A stretch of DNA of 34,201 nt from Bacteroidales bacterium (GTDB lineage Bacteria > Bacteroidota > Bacteroidia > Bacteroidales > UBA932), in NCBI GenBank assembly GCA_024401975.1, contig JAKSKB010000011.1:1-34201 (forward strand), written 5' to 3'. A program made the position numbers and the translations under genes. This document shows, one piece after another, positions 33,734-34,201 of the stretch; position 1 is the first letter of the stretch; each line of letters starts with the position of its first letter. The notes under the pieces are model-generated. The model saw only the letters and a program-made list of their open reading frames with translations. It was not told the origin of the DNA and did no database searches.

Positions 33734-34201
33734 CTGCAAGTTTTGTTGAAGTATTCTTTCGCCTTGATGAAACTGTTCAGTGCCCTGCGGTCATCCTCAT
33801 TCATTATTCCCCTGCCTATCGTGGAAGAGGTGACCTCCTCTATAAGTTGCTCGCATTGCATCTTGATGCTCATTTTGACCGATTTCTTCGTCTCTATGCG
33901 CCACTGCGCGGTCAATTCGTCTATCTGCCTCGCACAATGCAGAAGCCATTCTGCATCCACGCGCTGCAAACCGAGTCCCAGATTCCGGACAAGCGCCATA
34001 CGCTTCTCATCGGAAATCGCGCAGGACATCGCCAGAAGCGAGTCGATGCAGGCATTGTACGAACTTATCGCTTCCCTAAGGTCCGGACACGACACGTCTT
34101 CTTCCGCCTTTACGAAATTCTGAGGGGTGGCGGCCTTTATGCCCTGTAAAGTTTCGAAAGCTTCCAGAGACAGCACTTTAGCTTCGGGATAACTGTCCGA
34201 G
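33730..34201 (-). CDS. Helical protein of unknown function, N-terminus outside the window
   Basis: The frame is open from the right edge to a TGA at 33730, giving at least 156 codons; an internal GTG at 34176 is not needed as the start because the frame continues upstream in sense. The visible part is almost entirely helical and polar, with no signal peptide or membrane helix in view (LREAISSYNACIDSLLAMSC and LIEEVTSSTIGRGIMNEDDR are typical stretches). Three or more helices could form a bundle like the periplasmic part of the next gene product, and the two may be related or partners. The stop overlaps the next ATG by ATGA. Family not recognised. Confidence 0.6.
   Translation of the reverse strand, partial: SDSYPEAKVLSLEAFETLQGIKAATPQNFVKAEEDVSCPDLREAISSYNACIDSLLAMSCAISDEKRMALVRNLGLGLQRVDAEWLLHCARQIDELTAQWRIETKKSVKMSIKMQCEQLIEEVTSSTIGRGIMNEDDRRALNSFIKAKEYFNKTCR

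Noticed and set aside
30534..34201. Ubiquitin-conjugation system
   Set aside because: Only the finger hints at it. No E1, E2, ubiquitin-like or JAB peptidase gene is in the window, so I do not claim such a system.
1..34201. CRISPR arrays, tRNA or rRNA genes, insertion sequences
   Set aside because: No repeat-spacer pattern, no cloverleaf or CCA-ended tRNA and no transposase or terminal inverted repeats were found on reading.

Overview
The window looks like chromosomal DNA from a member of the Bacteroidota, most likely a gut-type Bacteroidales. The evidence is a SusC/SusD pair, several lipoproteins with Bacteroidales-style signal peptides, an arabinose operon with the araD-araA-kinase-Na+ symporter content seen in Bacteroides, a DAHP synthase fused to chorismate mutase, and -7 boxes of the form TAnnTTTG in all three divergent intergenic gaps. 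No rRNA, tRNA, CRISPR array, insertion sequence or integrase was seen. Genes are packed tightly, often with 4-base start/stop overlaps, and no gene-free stretch exceeds about 160 bases.

Layout. (1) 1-5037, minus strand: deoxynucleoside kinase, long-chain acyl-CoA synthetase, MFS hexose transporter, ROK glucokinase, and the start of an FKBP-like lipoprotein running off the left edge. (2) 5171-12425, plus strand: an L-arabinose operon (SSS Na+ symporter, araD, araA, FGGY ribulokinase-like araB), followed by a small unknown lipoprotein and a NahK-like sugar kinase. (3) 12434-15751, minus strand: DAHP synthase/chorismate mutase, M64 metallopeptidase and dTDP-glucose 4,6-dehydratase. (4) 15810-17394, plus strand: RNase HI and PdxA. 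(5) 17425-21319, minus strand: rlmN, a patatin-barrel outer-membrane protein, and recX. (6) 21401-26020, plus strand: a susC/susD pair whose SusC has no N-terminal extension domain. (7) 26180-34201, minus strand: an unusual envelope operon followed by a GH29 alpha-L-fucosidase and a DUF5703-type putative glycosidase.

The most striking item is the gene at 30534-32924. Its product reads as a lipoprotein-type signal, a periplasmic VWA-like domain, a membrane helix, a cytosolic RING-H2-like eight-ligand finger, six more membrane helices, and a C-terminal cytosolic FHA-like domain. It is translationally coupled (ATGA overlap) to a membrane-anchored helical periplasmic protein, which is itself ATGA-coupled to a further helical protein cut by the right edge. 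The positive-inside pattern of the loops puts the VWA-like part outside and both the RING-like and FHA-like parts inside. This suggests a transmembrane sensing or scaffolding complex. FHA plus RING is a combination known from eukaryotic CHFR and RNF8. The function is unknown and everything beyond the domain reading is inference.

Metabolically, the window links uptake and phosphorylation of hexose and arabinose, a SusCD glycan importer, and two exported glycosidases. The susCD pair and the glycosidases are convergent, so they are not one operon.
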